Counted from the stretch's first letter, positions 1-9,316 are shown. The stretch: 64,000 nucleotides of DNA from Stenotrophomonas rhizophila (GCF_003751305.1 NZ_RJKV01000002.1:1-64000); one strand, 5' to 3'. The notes: generated by a model not told the origin, from the letters alone. Numbers and translations are program-made.

Positions 1-86
1 CGATCCCATCCCGAACTCGGAAGTGAAACGCAGCTGCGCCGATGGTAGTGTGGCCTAAGCCATGCGAGAGTAGGTCATCGCCAGGG
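1..86 (+). rRNA. rrf: 5S ribosomal RNA, 3' part
   Basis: The first bases (cgatcccatcccgaactcgg) are the highly conserved loop B/C segment of bacterial 5S rRNA. They are followed by the aagtgaaacgc and gatggtagtgtgg blocks and the typical gagagtaggtcatcgccagg 3' end. The 5' part of the gene, and presumably 16S and 23S, lie outside the window to the left. The exact 3' end is estimated from the point where the conserved stem finishes. No tRNA follows it. Confidence 0.95.
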
Positions 87-97
87 TTTTTACCCCG

Positions 98-127
98 AAA
101 ACCCCGCTGCTCACGCAGCGGGGTTTT
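98..127 (+). terminator. Rho-independent terminator of the rRNA operon
   Basis: A perfect 13-bp stem (98-110 pairs with 115-127) with a 4-base loop ends in TTTT. It lies about 12 bases after the 5S rRNA 3' end, as expected for the end of an rrn operon. Confidence 0.9.
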
Positions 128-247
128 CCTTTTGTTCTTCTCCCAGCGGGAGGAACGCTTCGATACAGCTGCCAATGCAGATGGCGCCCGGCCATACGGC
201 GCTGCCTTGTAGTCCAGCGTGAGCGCCCCGCAGCGATCGGCAGGCCC

Positions 248-470
248 CTCGGCAAATGTCCCCCGGCCGCCGCCTGGCGGCGACGGCCTCCTCCTTGATC
301 TTGCCCAGACGCCTAGCGGCCGCTACGCGGCAATGCGTGCGGTACGCACCCGAGAACCGCAGCTCTTCTGAAGGCGCCAGTGGTCTGGACACGTTGGGTG
401 CGATGCCCTTGTGGGCGAAATCAAGGAGGAGGGCGTCGCCGTAAGGCGGGGCCCGGAGGACATTCGCCGG
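248..470. repeat. Large imperfect inverted repeat
   Basis: The arm at 248-307 matches the reverse complement of 412-470 with scattered mismatches and a few single-base indels. The shared core reads roughly atgtcc.ccgg...gcc, then ggcgacg.cctcctccttgat, then gccca. The arms enclose about 100 bases. Two oppositely oriented fragments of one ancestral sequence would explain it. The identity of that ancestor was not recognised. Confidence 0.6.
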
Positions 471-550
471 CAAGGGTATCGTGGCCCAACGCCCGACCAA
501 CCCAGCCGCGTCCCCACACGATAGGGCAACGCCTGCCGCGGTTCGGCCAC

Positions 551-587
551 GCTGTCTGGAATGGTGCGCAAGCTATCTGGAATGATG
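551..587. repeat. Tandem 16-base repeats, possible IS terminus
   Basis: gctgtctggaatggtg (551-566) is repeated as gctatctggaatgatg (572-587) with a 5-base spacer. On the minus strand this reads as two CATTCCAGA units. Multiple short repeats of this kind occur at the ends of IS21-family elements, so this may be a leftover IS end. That is an inference from motif style only, and no istA/istB is present. Confidence 0.35.
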
Positions 588-647
588 TGACTGCATGGCA
601 CCGAGGCAGCGACGCCGCGTGCAGGCCGCGGGCGGGCATTCGGTCAC

Positions 648-853
648 ATGGGATCAGTGTTGTTGGATCAGCTGCTGTGCGCCGGCAGCGACGTGGCGTC
701 GCTGCAATGGGTCATGGACGAACGGACAGTCTGCAGTGAAGATGCCGCCGCGCTGGCCTGCAGGTGCATACGCTGCCGACCGGACTGCCGGGGCCACGCG
801 TGGGTGGCCAGGCGGTCGAGAAGATCGCCGCCTGGCGGCAGCAATCGCCGTAG
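648..853 (+). pseudogene. Remnant of an unidentified gene, frameshifted
   Basis: The frame from 648 reads a plausible protein (LLDQLLCAGSDVASLQWVMD, then CSEDAAALA). Near position 760 good coding sense moves to another frame (LQVHTLPTGLPGPRVGGQAV, then EKIAAWRQQSP) and stops at 851-853. Together these look like the C-terminal 60-70 residues of one protein broken by a frameshift. The family was not recognised. It lies between the decayed post-rRNA segment and the convergent end of the chemotaxis receptor gene. A chance open frame is the alternative. Confidence 0.3.
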
Positions 854-875
854 CGCCTGCTGCTTGACTGTCAGA

Positions 876-2606
876 TCAGGCCAGCGCGGCTCGGCGCGCG
901 GGGTGGGCATGGTGGCGGAACACGGCCACCGCCTGGGTAAGGTCGGCCGCCTGCGTTTCCAACAGGCGTGCGGCGGCACTGGCTTCTTCCACGAGTGCTG
1001 CGTTCTGCTGGGTGGCATCGTCCATCTGCGCCACGGTCTGGTTGATCTGATCGATGCCCGCGGCCTGCTCCTGCGAGGCTGAGGAAATCTCGGCCATGAT
1101 GCCGCTGACGCTGGCCACGCTGCTGACGATCTCGCCCATGGTCTGCCCGGCGTCCTGCACCAGACGCGCGCCCTCGGCGACCTGCACCACGGAGGCGTCG
1201 ATCAGGTTCTTGATCTCCTTGGCCGCATCGGCCGAGCGCTGGGCGAGGATGCGGACTTCGCTGGCGACCACCGCAAAGCCTCGACCCTGCTCGCCTGCGC
1301 GTGCTGCTTCCACGGCGGCGTTGAGGGCAAGAATATTGGTCTGGAAGGCGATGCCGTCGATGACGCGGGTGATGTCGCCGATCCGCTGCGAGGCGGTCTG
1401 TATGTCATCCATGGTGGTCACGACCTGGCTCACCACCTTACTGCCACGCGTGGCAACGTCATGCGCACCGTGCGCCAACGCACTGGCCTGGCGCGCGTGT
1501 TCTGCGTTCTGGCGTACCGTGGAGGTCAGTTCCTCCATCGAGGCGGCGGTCTCTTCCAGATGCGCGGCCTGGCGCTCGGTGCGCTCGGACAGATCATCGT
1601 TGCCGCTGGCGATCTCACTGGCGGCCAGCGAAATCGAACCGGTGCACTGCTTGATCCGCGCGACCATCGCCGTCAGCTGCTCCGCCGTTGCGTTGGCATC
1701 GCGCTGCATGGCCTCGAACGAGCCGTGGAAGTCGCCCTGCATGCGCTGATCCAGATCCCCGTCGGCCAGCGCCGAGAGCACGCGGCGGATCTCACCGACG
1801 GTGCCGCCGACGCTGTCCAGCAGCTGGTTGATGCCGCCGGTCAGGCCATTGAGGAAGCTGGCGCCTCCATCGGTGGCCTGCAGACGGCGATCAAGATCCC
1901 CCTTGCTGGCGGCATCGACGATGCCCGCCACCGCGTTCTCCAACAGCAGCTCATGGGTGCGGTCATGCCACTCCACCGCGAAACCCTGGCGTTTGCCCTG
2001 CGGATCGAACACCGGCGTCACCACCTGGGCGAAATGCACCGGCCCGATCCGGACGCGGCCATGGTGGGTGACCATCAAGGTATTGAGGATGGCGCGGATG
2101 CGGTCTGGATTGGCATGGAAGCGATGGATGCTGCTGCCGACCAGGCGCTCGGCGTCGAAGTCCGGAAAGGCCTCGCGCAGGCTGGTCTGCTGGTTGCGCA
2201 GCAGGGTCACCACCGACTGGTTGACGTAGCGGATCACGTGATCGTTGTCGGCGATCATCATCGCCGTGCGCGAGACATCCAGTGCCTGCCGGACCTGCGC
2301 ATCGTGCTGATGCACAGCGTCCTGGGCCTGACGGTGCCCGGCGAGGTCTGCCGCGAAGGCGTTGGCGCGCGCCTCGGCGCGGACAAGCGCCTGCGCCTGG
2401 CGGCGGCCGCGCGTGGCGAGCATCCCCACCAGCGCCGCGACGATGGCGAGCGGCGGCACCGACCACGGCTGCCGCAACCAGACCGCGGTGATCAGCGCGG
2501 CGAGCAACACTACGCCAGCTGCGATCAGATAGACCGTGTCGCGGCCGGGCGTGGAACGCGGGGTACGGTCGGGTGGGCGGGGCGACGCATGGGAGATGGC
2601 GGACAT
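876..2606 (-). CDS. Methyl-accepting chemotaxis protein with cytoplasmic PAS domain
   Basis: A 576-residue transducer that would signal through CheW/CheA to the flagellar motor. Two closely spaced transmembrane helices (about 25-44 and 49-66) leave almost no periplasmic loop. A PAS-like sensor follows (about 105-220), then two HAMP-like repeats (KGDLDRRL near 236 and DGDLDQRM near 283). The rest is a long coiled-coil signalling domain with the invariant hairpin tip ([20 protein letters not shown]). Sensing is therefore probably internal or membrane-linked rather than periplasmic. The C-terminus (PARRAALA) lacks the NWETF-type CheR-docking pentapeptide. A GGAG Shine-Dalgarno sequence 8 bases before the ATG supports this start. 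The ligand is unknown, and no che or fli genes lie nearby. Confidence 0.93.
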   Translation of the reverse strand: MSAISHASPRPPDRTPRSTPGRDTVYLIAAGVVLLAALITAVWLRQPWSVPPLAIVAALVGMLATRGRRQAQALVRAEARANAFAADLAGHRQAQDAVHQHDAQVRQALDVSRTAMMIADNDHVIRYVNQSVVTLLRNQQTSLREAFPDFDAERLVGSSIHRFHANPDRIRAILNTLMVTHHGRVRIGPVHFAQVVTPVFDPQGKRQGFAVEWHDRTHELLLENAVAGIVDAASKGDLDRRLQATDGGASFLNGLTGGINQLLDSVGGTVGEIRRVLSALADGDLDQRMQGDFHGSFEAMQRDANATAEQLTAMVARIKQCTGSISLAASEIASGNDDLSERTERQAAHLEETAASMEELTSTVRQNAEHARQASALAHGAHDVATRGSKVVSQVVTTMDDIQTASQRIGDITRVIDGIAFQTNILALNAAVEAARAGEQGRGFAVVASEVRILAQRSADAAKEIKNLIDASVVQVAEGARLVQDAGQTMGEIVSSVASVSGIMAEISSASQEQAAGIDQINQTVAQMDDATQQNAALVEEASAAARLLETQAADLTQAVAVFRHHAHPARRAALA

Positions 2607-3038
2607 AAGAACTCCAGGATCAGCAGAAAGCAGGCATTCCGCCGCGCGCGGGCGGACGGGCGGGGACCGCCCCGGACACCGGCAATGCGGTGGGCGTGGC
2701 AGTGGAAAGCGCGGGGGATCGGGGCGGCTGGGGAACGTATGCGCGAGGGCACGCCGCTGCCCTGGCGCGGGGTGCCACGGGCGCGACCCGGCCCGGTGGG
2801 CGGTGGCGCGGCCAATCCGACATTGCTACGACCTTCCCTGGAAGCCTTGGTGGATACGCGGCTTCGCAACGGCGGAGCAAGCGGCAATGCAGCCGACGCA
2901 TGCCGGGCTGCATCCTTGGTATCGGCCGGGAAGCGGAAACATTGAGCGGCGTGACATCCGCCGACCGACACGATCTGCTACAGCGCAACGCGCCGGAGGG
3001 GGGCGTTGTGTCGACTCAACGCGACGACGCGAAGCCTG
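2607..3038. other. Intergenic region, no gene seen
   Basis: 432 GC-rich bases between the hydrolase stop and the receptor start, both on the minus strand. No reading frame resembles a protein. No sigma-28 or sigma-54 consensus promoter, tRNA or strong terminator was recognised. It presumably contains the receptor promoter. Confidence 0.5.
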
Positions 3039-3887
3039 TCATTCGGCCAGGAAGCGACGGATCACGTCACCCACCACCTGCGGATGCTCCATGTGCAGAT
3101 GGTGCGTGCCCGGGAACACCGCCAGCCGCCCGTCACGCAGCAGACCGATGCGCTCGCTGCGCAGCGGCTCGGGGTAATAGGACTGCGCCGGTGTCGCGTA
3201 GATCACCTGGGTCGGGCAGTCGATCGCGGCGAGCAGGTCGTCGATCTGCGCCTCGCTCAGGCGCATCGCGGTCGGCAGCATCAGGCGCTGATCGCTGCAC
3301 CAGCTGTAACCGCCGTCGACCGGTGTGACGCCGCGTTCGACCAGCAGGCGCGCGCAGGGCTCGCTGAGCTGGTTGGCCATCATGCGGGCGCGGATCGGGG
3401 CGATCAGATCGGGAAACACCCGCAGTTTGCGGGTAGGCAGCGCCCGCGCGGCGCGCACGTGTTCGCGAAGACGCTGCGCGGTCTCATTCTCCGGGCCGCG
3501 CAGGCCACCGAGTGCCTCGATCGCGATCAGGCGCTCTACCCGTTCCGGGGCAGCCGCTGCGGTGAGGCTGGCGATGCCGGCGCCCATCGAATGACCAAGC
3601 AGCACGAAGCGGTCCCAGCCCAGCGCATCAGCGACGTCGAGCACGTGGCAGATCGCACCGGGCGTGTTGTATTGCGTGCCCGGTGGCAGGTGCGCGCTGT
3701 GGCCGTGGCCGGGCAGATCGATCGCCACCAGCTCCAGCTCCGGCAGCTGCGCGGCCAGCGGCACGAAGCTGGCGGCATTGTCCAGCCAGCCGTGCAGCGC
3801 CAGGACACGCGTGCCGCCGGTCTCAGCCGACCGCAGGCCGGCCACAGGGGTGCCGGCGACCGACAGCGAGAACGGCTGCAGCGTCAT
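3039..3887 (-). CDS. Alpha/beta-fold hydrolase
   Basis: A 282-residue serine hydrolase of the alpha/beta-hydrolase superfamily, probably cytoplasmic. It shows the oxyanion-hole HGW motif (32-34), the nucleophile elbow GHSMG with Ser100, and a C-terminal catalytic-histidine region ([11 protein letters not shown]). The substrate cannot be read from sequence; esterase or lipase-like activity is likely. The start MTLQPF was chosen because it overlaps the hemH stop by 4 bases (ATGA), which implies translational coupling. A longer frame extends upstream but runs through hemH. Co-transcription with ferrochelatase is clear, but a functional link to heme is not. Confidence 0.88.
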   Translation of the reverse strand: MTLQPFSLSVAGTPVAGLRSAETGGTRVLALHGWLDNAASFVPLAAQLPELELVAIDLPGHGHSAHLPPGTQYNTPGAICHVLDVADALGWDRFVLLGHSMGAGIASLTAAAAPERVERLIAIEALGGLRGPENETAQRLREHVRAARALPTRKLRVFPDLIAPIRARMMANQLSEPCARLLVERGVTPVDGGYSWCSDQRLMLPTAMRLSEAQIDDLLAAIDCPTQVIYATPAQSYYPEPLRSERIGLLRDGRLAVFPGTHHLHMEHPQVVGDVIRRFLAE

Positions 3888-4846
3888 GCCAGCGCCGCGA
3901 TGCTCAGCCGCGACAGCGCCAGTGCATGCGCCTGCGCGTCGTTGAGGCAGGGGATATAGCGCATCGTCGCGCCGCGCTCGGCAACGGTTTCGGTAAAGCC
4001 CATCGCCACTTCTTCCAGGGTTTCCAGGCAGTCGGTGGCAAAGCCGGGGCAGACCACGTCCATGCTGCGTACGCCCTTCTCGGCCATCGCCCACAGGGTG
4101 GGTTCGGCGTAGGGCTGCAGCCATTTTTCACGGCCGAAACGCGATTGGTAGGTCAGCTGCCAGGCATCGTCGGGCAGCTCCAGCGCTTGGGCGATTGCGT
4201 GGGCGCTGGCTTCGCAGCGCTGCGGATACGGATCGCCGGCATCGGCAAGGCGCTGCGGAATGCCGTGGAAGGAAAACACCAGTTTCTCGCCGCGGCCATG
4301 CTGTTCCCACCACTGGCGGATGCTGCCGGCGACGGCGGCGACCCAGTCCGGATCGACCGCGTAATCGCGCACCAGGGTCACAGTGACCCCGGGATGTTTC
4401 GGCTGCCACTCGCGCACCTGGTCCTCGATCGAGGCGGTGGTGGTGGTCGAGTACTGCGGATACAGCGGCAATACCACGATCCGTTTCATGCCTTCGGCGG
4501 CCAGCCGGTCCAGCTCGGCCGGCAGCGCCGGGGCGCCATAACGCATCGCATGGCGCACCCGCAGATCGGGCATCAGGCCCTGCATGGCCTCAGCCAGACG
4601 CCGGGTGTAGACCATCAGCGGGGAGCCGTCCGGCAGCCAGACCTGGGCGTACTTGGCGGCCGAACGACCGCTGCGCAGTGGCAGGATCAGCCCGTAGAGC
4701 AAGGGTTTCCAGAACAGCGGCGGAATCGCGACCACGCGCGGATCGCTGAGGAATTCAGCCAGGTAGCGACGCACCGCCGGGGCGGTTGGCGTCTCGGGCG
4801 TGCCTAGATTGACCGCCAGCACGGCGGTGTCGGGTGCGTCGAGCAT
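3884..4846 (-). CDS. hemH: Ferrochelatase
   Basis: A 320-residue enzyme that inserts Fe2+ into protoporphyrin IX, the last step of heme synthesis, at the inner face of the cytoplasmic membrane. Family marks are the N-terminal [18 protein letters not shown] near 130, the catalytic histidine in FSFHGIPQR (His194), and [14 protein letters not shown] near the C-terminus. The length is normal for the family. The start MLDAPD is preferred over an in-frame ATG 29 codons upstream, because the extra residues are atypical and the upstream region is needed for a promoter. The gene is transcribed away from the SYLF gene and overlaps the downstream hydrolase by 4 bases. Confidence 0.97.
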   Translation of the reverse strand: MLDAPDTAVLAVNLGTPETPTAPAVRRYLAEFLSDPRVVAIPPLFWKPLLYGLILPLRSGRSAAKYAQVWLPDGSPLMVYTRRLAEAMQGLMPDLRVRHAMRYGAPALPAELDRLAAEGMKRIVVLPLYPQYSTTTTASIEDQVREWQPKHPGVTVTLVRDYAVDPDWVAAVAGSIRQWWEQHGRGEKLVFSFHGIPQRLADAGDPYPQRCEASAHAIAQALELPDDAWQLTYQSRFGREKWLQPYAEPTLWAMAEKGVRSMDVVCPGFATDCLETLEEVAMGFTETVAERGATMRYIPCLNDAQAHALALSRLSIAALA

Positions 4847-4985
4847 GGCGTCATTCTCGCAGGTCTGCGCGATTGGCGGGATGGATTTGGATGATGAACA
4901 CGATTTCTCAGCTGTATCGATAGTCCGGATCACTCATTGCGGATTCATCGCAAGCCTTCTAACGTCGGGCAGTTGCTTTATCTTT

Positions 4986-4997
4986 GTCTACGTAGAC
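4986..4997. promoter_or_regulatory. 12-bp perfect palindrome before the SYLF gene
   Basis: gtctacgtagac is a perfect dyad 15 bases before the ATG of the SYLF-domain gene, in the divergent interval shared with hemH. It could be an operator half-site pair. No regulator family is assigned, and chance is possible at this length. Confidence 0.3.
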
Positions 4998-5012
4998 CTT
5001 CTGGAGCCCACC

Positions 5013-5909
5013 ATGCGCCGTCTCAGCCTTGTACTGCTGATCTCCGCCAGCCTGCTGTCGACCCAGGCGATGGCCGGGCCACAGGAGGATCAGCGCGCCC
5101 GCAATGCGGTGCGCGTCCTGAATGAAATCCAGGACATCCCCGAGCAGGGCATTCCGGACAAACTGCTCGACGAAGGCCGCGCGGTCATCGTGATTCCCGA
5201 CACGATCAAGGCCGGTCTGGTGATCGGTGGCCGTCGCGGCCACGGCCTGATGTCGGTCAAGACGCCCGATGGCAGCTGGTCCAACCCGGTGTTCGTGAAG
5301 CTCACCGGCGGCAGCATCGGCTTCCAGGCCGGTGTGCAGTCCTCCGATGTGGTGCTGGTGTTCCGCAACGACCGCAGCCTGGACAATCTCGTCAACGGCA
5401 AGTTCACCCTGGGCGCCGATGCCGGCGTCGCCGCTGGTCCGGTCGGCCGCAACGCCGCGGCCGCCACCGATGGCCAGCTGAAGGCCGAAATCTGGTCCTG
5501 GTCGCGCGCCCGCGGCCTGTTCGCCGGGGTGGCGCTGGATGGCGCCGTGCTGCAGATCGACGATGCCGCCAACCTGGACGCCTATGGCAGCAACACCACG
5601 CCGCGCATGGTGTTCGAAGGCCGTGTCGGCGAGCCGCCCTCGGTGGACGTGGTCGCCTTCCGTGATCGCCTGGAAGAAGCCACCTATACCGCCCGCGAGA
5701 AGCGCGGCACCGCGGGGAATGCCCCAGCGCCGGCCGCTGCGCCGCGCGCCGCCGCCGTACCGGTTCGACCTGAACAGGCACCGGCCCCGGCCGCCGCCGG
5801 CGCGACCACCGCCCCGCTGCAGTCCGTTCCGGCGCAACCGGCCGCGCAGCAGGGCTTCCAGCCGGTCGGCGACGGTGAAGTCCGTACCGAATCGCTGGAC
5901 GGCAACTGA
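5013..5909 (+). CDS. Secreted SYLF-domain (Ysc84-like) lipid-binding protein
   Basis: A 298-residue protein. It starts with a Sec-type signal peptide (RRLSLVLLISASLLSTQAMA, cleavage near 21-22). A SYLF domain follows (about 30-220), including GLVIGGRRGHG and the GGSIGFQAGVQSSDVVLVF region typical of the family. SYLF domains bind phospholipids or phosphoinositides in the eukaryotic members; bacterial members are periplasmic or outer-membrane associated with poorly known roles. The C-terminal 80 residues are a low-complexity Ala/Pro-rich tail. The start was chosen because the longer frame has no signal peptide. It stands alone before tatABC. Confidence 0.85.
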   Translation: MRRLSLVLLISASLLSTQAMAGPQEDQRARNAVRVLNEIQDIPEQGIPDKLLDEGRAVIVIPDTIKAGLVIGGRRGHGLMSVKTPDGSWSNPVFVKLTGGSIGFQAGVQSSDVVLVFRNDRSLDNLVNGKFTLGADAGVAAGPVGRNAAAATDGQLKAEIWSWSRARGLFAGVALDGAVLQIDDAANLDAYGSNTTPRMVFEGRVGEPPSVDVVAFRDRLEEATYTAREKRGTAGNAPAPAAAPRAAAVPVRPEQAPAPAAAGATTAPLQSVPAQPAAQQGFQPVGDGEVRTESLDGN

Positions 5910-5919
5910 CTTTTGTCAC

Positions 5920-5944
5920 GCGCGCCGGCTTACCGCCGGTGCGC
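5920..5944 (+). terminator. Hairpin after the SYLF gene
   Basis: A 10-bp GC-rich stem with one G-U pair (5920-5929 with 5935-5944) and a 5-base loop lies 10 bases after the SYLF stop codon. It has no U-tract. The TATGCT at 5945-5950 directly behind it may be the -10 box for tatA. Confidence 0.4.
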
Positions 5945-5984
5945 TATGCTCAACCGTCTGATCACTACGTAACGCGAGCGGCTC

Positions 5985-6212
5985 ATGGGCAGTTTCAGCA
6001 TCTGGCATTGGTTGGTCGTGCTGGTCATCGTTCTGCTGGTGTTCGGCACCAAGAAACTGACCAGCGGCGCCAAGGACCTTGGCAGCGCCGTCAAGGAATT
6101 CAAGAAGGGCATGCGCGACGAGGACAAGCCGAACGCGCAGCTCAGCGACAGTTCGCGTCCGCAGGACTCGACGACGACGTCGCAGACCGAGCACGACCGC
6201 GACCCGCGCTGA
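5985..6212 (+). CDS. tatA: Twin-arginine translocase subunit TatA
   Basis: A 75-residue pore-forming subunit of the Tat system, which exports folded proteins across the inner membrane. It has the classic short N-terminal helix ([16 protein letters not shown]), the hinge FGTKKL, an amphipathic helix ([16 protein letters not shown]) and a polar Ser/Thr/Asp-rich tail. The TatA signature of FG after the transmembrane helix is present. It is the first gene of tatABC, 15 bases before tatB. Confidence 0.97.
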   Translation: MGSFSIWHWLVVLVIVLLVFGTKKLTSGAKDLGSAVKEFKKGMRDEDKPNAQLSDSSRPQDSTTTSQTEHDRDPR

Positions 6213-6227
6213 TCCGGGCGGCTTGGC

Positions 6228-6770
6228 GTGTTCGATATCGGTTTCAGTGAACTGCTGGTCATCGCGGTGGTGGCCTTGGTCGTCCTCGGCCCCGAGCGGC
6301 TGCCCAAGGCGGCCCGCTTTGCCGGGCTGTGGGTGCGCCGTGCCCGCAACCAGTGGGATTCGGTGAAGCAGGAGCTCGAGCGTGAACTGCACGCCGAAGA
6401 GATCAAGCGGCAGTTCGATGATGTGAAAACCTCGATGCGCGATACCGAGTCGCAGCTGCGTGCCAGTGGCGAAGCGGTGCGCCGCGAAGCCGAGCAGATG
6501 CGTCAGGACGTGGCGCAGCATGGCGATGGCATTGCCGCGTCAGCCGAGGACGAACCGATGATGACCGGCCCCGCGCCGGGTTCGCCGGCCAGCGTGGCCC
6601 AGCATGTGGTGGCCACCGAGGAGGCCGAGCCGCCGCGCGATGCGATGGCGCCGCCGGGCATCGATGGCAGCGCGCCGCGTGCGGACGTCCCGGCGGCTCT
6701 GCCGCCGTCGACTGACACCGCGCCGCCTGCACCTGCGCCCACGCTGCCGAACCAAGAGGCACCGCGATGA
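6228..6770 (+). CDS. tatB: Sec-independent protein translocase TatB
   Basis: A 180-residue subunit that with TatC recognises twin-arginine signal peptides. It has the N-terminal motif [21 protein letters not shown] followed by PERLP, which is diagnostic of TatB. An amphipathic and coiled-coil segment runs to about residue 110, and then a Pro/Ala-rich low-complexity tail. Translation starts at GTG (6228-6230), set by the conserved FDIGF start. It overlaps tatC by 4 bases (ATGA). Confidence 0.97.
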   Translation: MFDIGFSELLVIAVVALVVLGPERLPKAARFAGLWVRRARNQWDSVKQELERELHAEEIKRQFDDVKTSMRDTESQLRASGEAVRREAEQMRQDVAQHGDGIAASAEDEPMMTGPAPGSPASVAQHVVATEEAEPPRDAMAPPGIDGSAPRADVPAALPPSTDTAPPAPAPTLPNQEAPR

Positions 6771-7516
6771 GCGAGCATGAAAGCAACGAGAGTTCGCTGG
6801 TCGAACACCTGATCGAGCTGCGTGCGCGGCTGGTGCGCGCATTGATCGGGCTGGGCGTGGTGCTGCTGGGCCTGATGCCGTTCTCGCGGCAGATCTACAC
6901 GATGATCGCCGAACCGTTGATCTCGCAGCTCCCCAACGGGCAGACGATGATCGCGACCAATCCGGCCGGCGCGTTTTTCGCGCCGTTGAAACTGACCTTC
7001 TTCGTGGCGGTATTCATCGCCGTACCGTGGCTGCTGTTCCAGCTGTGGTCGTTCGTGGCGCCGGGCCTGTACGCCCGCGAAAAACGCCTGGCGGTGCCCT
7101 TGCTGGCCTCGTCGGTGCTGCTGTTCTATCTGGGCTGCGCGTTCGCCTATTTCCTGGTGTTGCCGGCGGTGTTCCACTTCCTCACCACGTTCCGCCCGGA
7201 GGTGATTGCGATCACGCCGGATGCGACGGCGTACCTGGATTTCGTGCTGGCGATCTTCTTCGCCTTCGGCACCAGCTTCGAGCTGCCGGTGGCGATGGTG
7301 ATCCTGGTGCTGCTCGGCTGGATCACGCCGCAGCAGTTCAAGGAAGGTCGCGGCTACGCGATCGTCGGCATCTTCGTGCTGGCTGCGGTGCTGACGCCGC
7401 CGGACGTGGTTTCGCAGCTGATGCTGGCCATTCCGATGTGCCTGCTCTACGAACTGGGCATCCACGCCGCGCGCTGGCTGGTGCCACGCCCGGGCGGGAA
7501 AGAGCAGCCGGAGTAA
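6767..7516 (+). CDS. tatC: Sec-independent protein translocase TatC
   Basis: A 249-residue, six-helix inner-membrane receptor for Tat signal peptides. It has the N-terminal cytoplasmic motif [13 protein letters not shown], the FSRQIY segment, the [20 protein letters not shown] helix with the conserved PGLYAREKR loop, and a FGTSFELPV helix. The length is normal. It is the last gene of tatABC, with a strong terminator 10 bases later. Confidence 0.98.
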   Translation: MSEHESNESSLVEHLIELRARLVRALIGLGVVLLGLMPFSRQIYTMIAEPLISQLPNGQTMIATNPAGAFFAPLKLTFFVAVFIAVPWLLFQLWSFVAPGLYAREKRLAVPLLASSVLLFYLGCAFAYFLVLPAVFHFLTTFRPEVIAITPDATAYLDFVLAIFFAFGTSFELPVAMVILVLLGWITPQQFKEGRGYAIVGIFVLAAVLTPPDVVSQLMLAIPMCLLYELGIHAARWLVPRPGGKEQPE

Positions 7517-7524
7517 GGCACAGA

Positions 7525-7554
7525 CAAAAAACCCGGCAAAGGCCGGGGTTTTTG
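7525..7554 (+). terminator. Rho-independent terminator of tatABC
   Basis: The arms aaaaacccggc and gccggggttttt form a GC stem with an A-tract on one side and a T-tract on the other. It can therefore serve both tatC (plus strand) and the convergent membrane-protein gene that ends at 7561. Confidence 0.85.
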
Positions 7555-7560
7555 TTTGGA

Positions 7561-8460
7561 TCAGGCCGCGAACACGTTGTTCGGGCCCGGCATCGGCGGC
7601 GGGGTCTGCGGACCCTGCTGGCCGAACATCTGCTTCCACGCCGTGTAGATGGCACCGGCGAAGACCGGCATCACCACGCCCATCAGCAGCAGCTGCGCAA
7701 CGAACAGCGCGAGCATCGTGCCGCCGATCAGCTGCGCGATCAGCGCGACCAGCATCACGCCGAAATAGATCGCAAACACCGCCACGAAGGCGAGCAGGAA
7801 GAACACCAGCATCGCCAGCACGTTGTGCAGGCAGGCGCGCAGGCTCAGGCGCATCGCCTGCAGGCCGTTGCGGTGCTCGAACATCACCTGCGGCGGCAGG
7901 GTGAACAGCGCCAGCGCCATCGCCAGGAAGGTCACCACCACCAGTGCCAGCCAGAGCAGGATGCGCATCGCCGGCAGGCTCGCCATCAGCTCTTCGATCT
8001 GCGCCGGGTCCGGCTGCGCGCCGGACTGGCTGATCGCGTTGAGCTGCACCATCACCTCGCTCAGGTGCTGCAGGCCACTGCTGCCGATCAACATCAGCAA
8101 CAACACGCCCAGGAACAGGCCGGCCACCAGCTGCGGCAGCAGCGAGGCGAGCAGGTTCAACGCGCGGCCTTCATGCAGGCCCTGCAGCAGGTGCGACGGC
8201 TGCGCGACGCGACCCTGGTCGACTTCGCGCACGGCCCACACCAGGCCGCCGAAGAACAGCGGGCCGGCCAGTGCCATCAACAGCTGCGCCAGCGTGCTCA
8301 GCGCCGGGCTGACCATCGCCAGCGACATCACCAGCAACGCGGCCACGGCCCAGATCACGCCGAGCAGGCCCAGCGCCAGCGGCGCCTTGCGCAGCAGGGT
8401 GAAACCCGACACCAGCCATTCCGCGCCGGCGGAGGCCGGCAGCTTGCGAATCTCGCTCAT
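7561..8460 (-). CDS. BPSS1780-type integral membrane protein
   Basis: A 299-residue inner-membrane protein with about six hydrophobic helices, for example LALGLLGVIWAVAALLVMSL, the paired helices around residue 90-130, and MLVFFLLAFVAVFAIYF. The N-terminal RKLPASAGAEWLVSGFTLLR is characteristic of a conserved proteobacterial family named after BPSS1780; no function is established. The C-terminal tail is Pro/Gln-rich. The start is the only ATG before the hydrophobic part that lacks implausible upstream sequence. It converges on tatC and shares the terminator between them. Confidence 0.75.
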   Translation of the reverse strand: MSEIRKLPASAGAEWLVSGFTLLRKAPLALGLLGVIWAVAALLVMSLAMVSPALSTLAQLLMALAGPLFFGGLVWAVREVDQGRVAQPSHLLQGLHEGRALNLLASLLPQLVAGLFLGVLLLMLIGSSGLQHLSEVMVQLNAISQSGAQPDPAQIEELMASLPAMRILLWLALVVVTFLAMALALFTLPPQVMFEHRNGLQAMRLSLRACLHNVLAMLVFFLLAFVAVFAIYFGVMLVALIAQLIGGTMLALFVAQLLLMGVVMPVFAGAIYTAWKQMFGQQGPQTPPPMPGPNNVFAA

Positions 8461-8596
8461 AACATTCCGGGACAGGGGAGAAGGCGCGAACGCCCGATTG
8501 CGGTCGATTATCCCTGTTTTCCCGGCGCTTGACCTGAAGGCCGCCCTGCGCGGCGCGGACGCTGCGTTGCGCCCGGATGACGGCGCCGCGCCGGCC

Positions 8597-9316
8597 TCAG
8601 GCGTTGCGTGCCTGGCGGACGAAACGGCGCAGCAACTGGCGGGCCAGCGGCGCGGCGCTGACCTCGCGGGCGACACTGCGCGCGCAGCCGCCGTGCTGGC
8701 GGATGCACTCGGCGCGGGCGCGGACGTAGCCGCGCATGTGGTGGGTGGCGAACTCCGGATGGAACTGCACGCCCCAGGCATGCGCGCCCCAGCGGAAGGC
8801 GTGGCAGTTGTCCTGCGCCGAGCGCGCCAGGATCGCGGCACCTTCCGGGGCGCGCAGCACCGTCTGCAGGTGGGTGGCGTGGGCCGGGAAGCGTGCGGGC
8901 AGGCCGCCGAACAGCGGATCGTCGACTGCCGACGGATCCAGCGCCAGCTCGATCGTGCCGGACTCGCGCCCGGCCGGGTTGTAGGCGACTTCGCCGCCCA
9001 GCGCGTGGGCAAGCAGCTGGTGGCCGTAGCAGATACCGAACACCGGGCGGTCGTCGTGGGCGGCTTCGCGCAGCCACTGCGCGCTGCGTTCGCTCCACTC
9101 GGCGCGGTCGGTGACGTAGGCGGCCGAGCCGCTGACGATCACCCCGGCAAAATCGCGGTGGCTGGGCAGGGTGCCGCCATGCTCGACATCGACCACCACG
9201 GTCTCGTCGGCATCCAGCCCGGCCGCGACCCGGATCCAGTGCGAAAACCGCCCGTAGCGGCGCAGCGAGGCGACGGGTTGGCCGGTTTCAAGAATCAGGA
9301 ACGGGGCGGAATTCAT
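8597..9316 (-). CDS. Class I glutamine amidotransferase (GMP synthase-like)
   Basis: A 239-residue stand-alone glutamine amidotransferase, similar to the GuaA N-terminal domain. It would hydrolyse glutamine to deliver ammonia to an unknown acceptor. The catalytic triad is visible: nucleophile Cys96 in GICYGHQLL, and His and Glu in VQFHPEF near 183-189. It lacks the ATP-pyrophosphatase half of GMP synthase, so it is not guaA. Similar proteins are often annotated as GMP synthase or gamma-glutamyl hydrolases without proof. Its start lies inside the end of the upstream GspE-like gene (29-base overlap), implying co-transcription. Confidence 0.85.
   Translation of the reverse strand: MNSAPFLILETGQPVASLRRYGRFSHWIRVAAGLDADETVVVDVEHGGTLPSHRDFAGVIVSGSAAYVTDRAEWSERSAQWLREAAHDDRPVFGICYGHQLLAHALGGEVAYNPAGRESGTIELALDPSAVDDPLFGGLPARFPAHATHLQTVLRAPEGAAILARSAQDNCHAFRWGAHAWGVQFHPEFATHHMRGYVRARAECIRQHGGCARSVAREVSAAPLARQLLRRFVRQARNA

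Larger units (their letters stand above)
128..647. other. Gene-poor, decayed segment after the rRNA operon
   Basis: About 520 bases with no open reading frame that resembles a protein. All frames give short Arg/Pro/Ala-rich translations typical of non-coding GC-rich DNA. The segment contains an imperfect inverted repeat (248-307 with 412-470) and a pair of short direct repeats (551-587), both listed separately. It looks like the debris of one or more mobile elements inserted next to the rrn operon, but no transposase can be read. Confidence 0.5.

Noticed and set aside
1461..2945. 494-residue open frame on the plus strand over the chemotaxis receptor
   Set aside because: It is the antisense of a well-supported receptor gene; the translation is Arg/His/Gln-rich without any known motif, as usual for GC-rich shadow frames.
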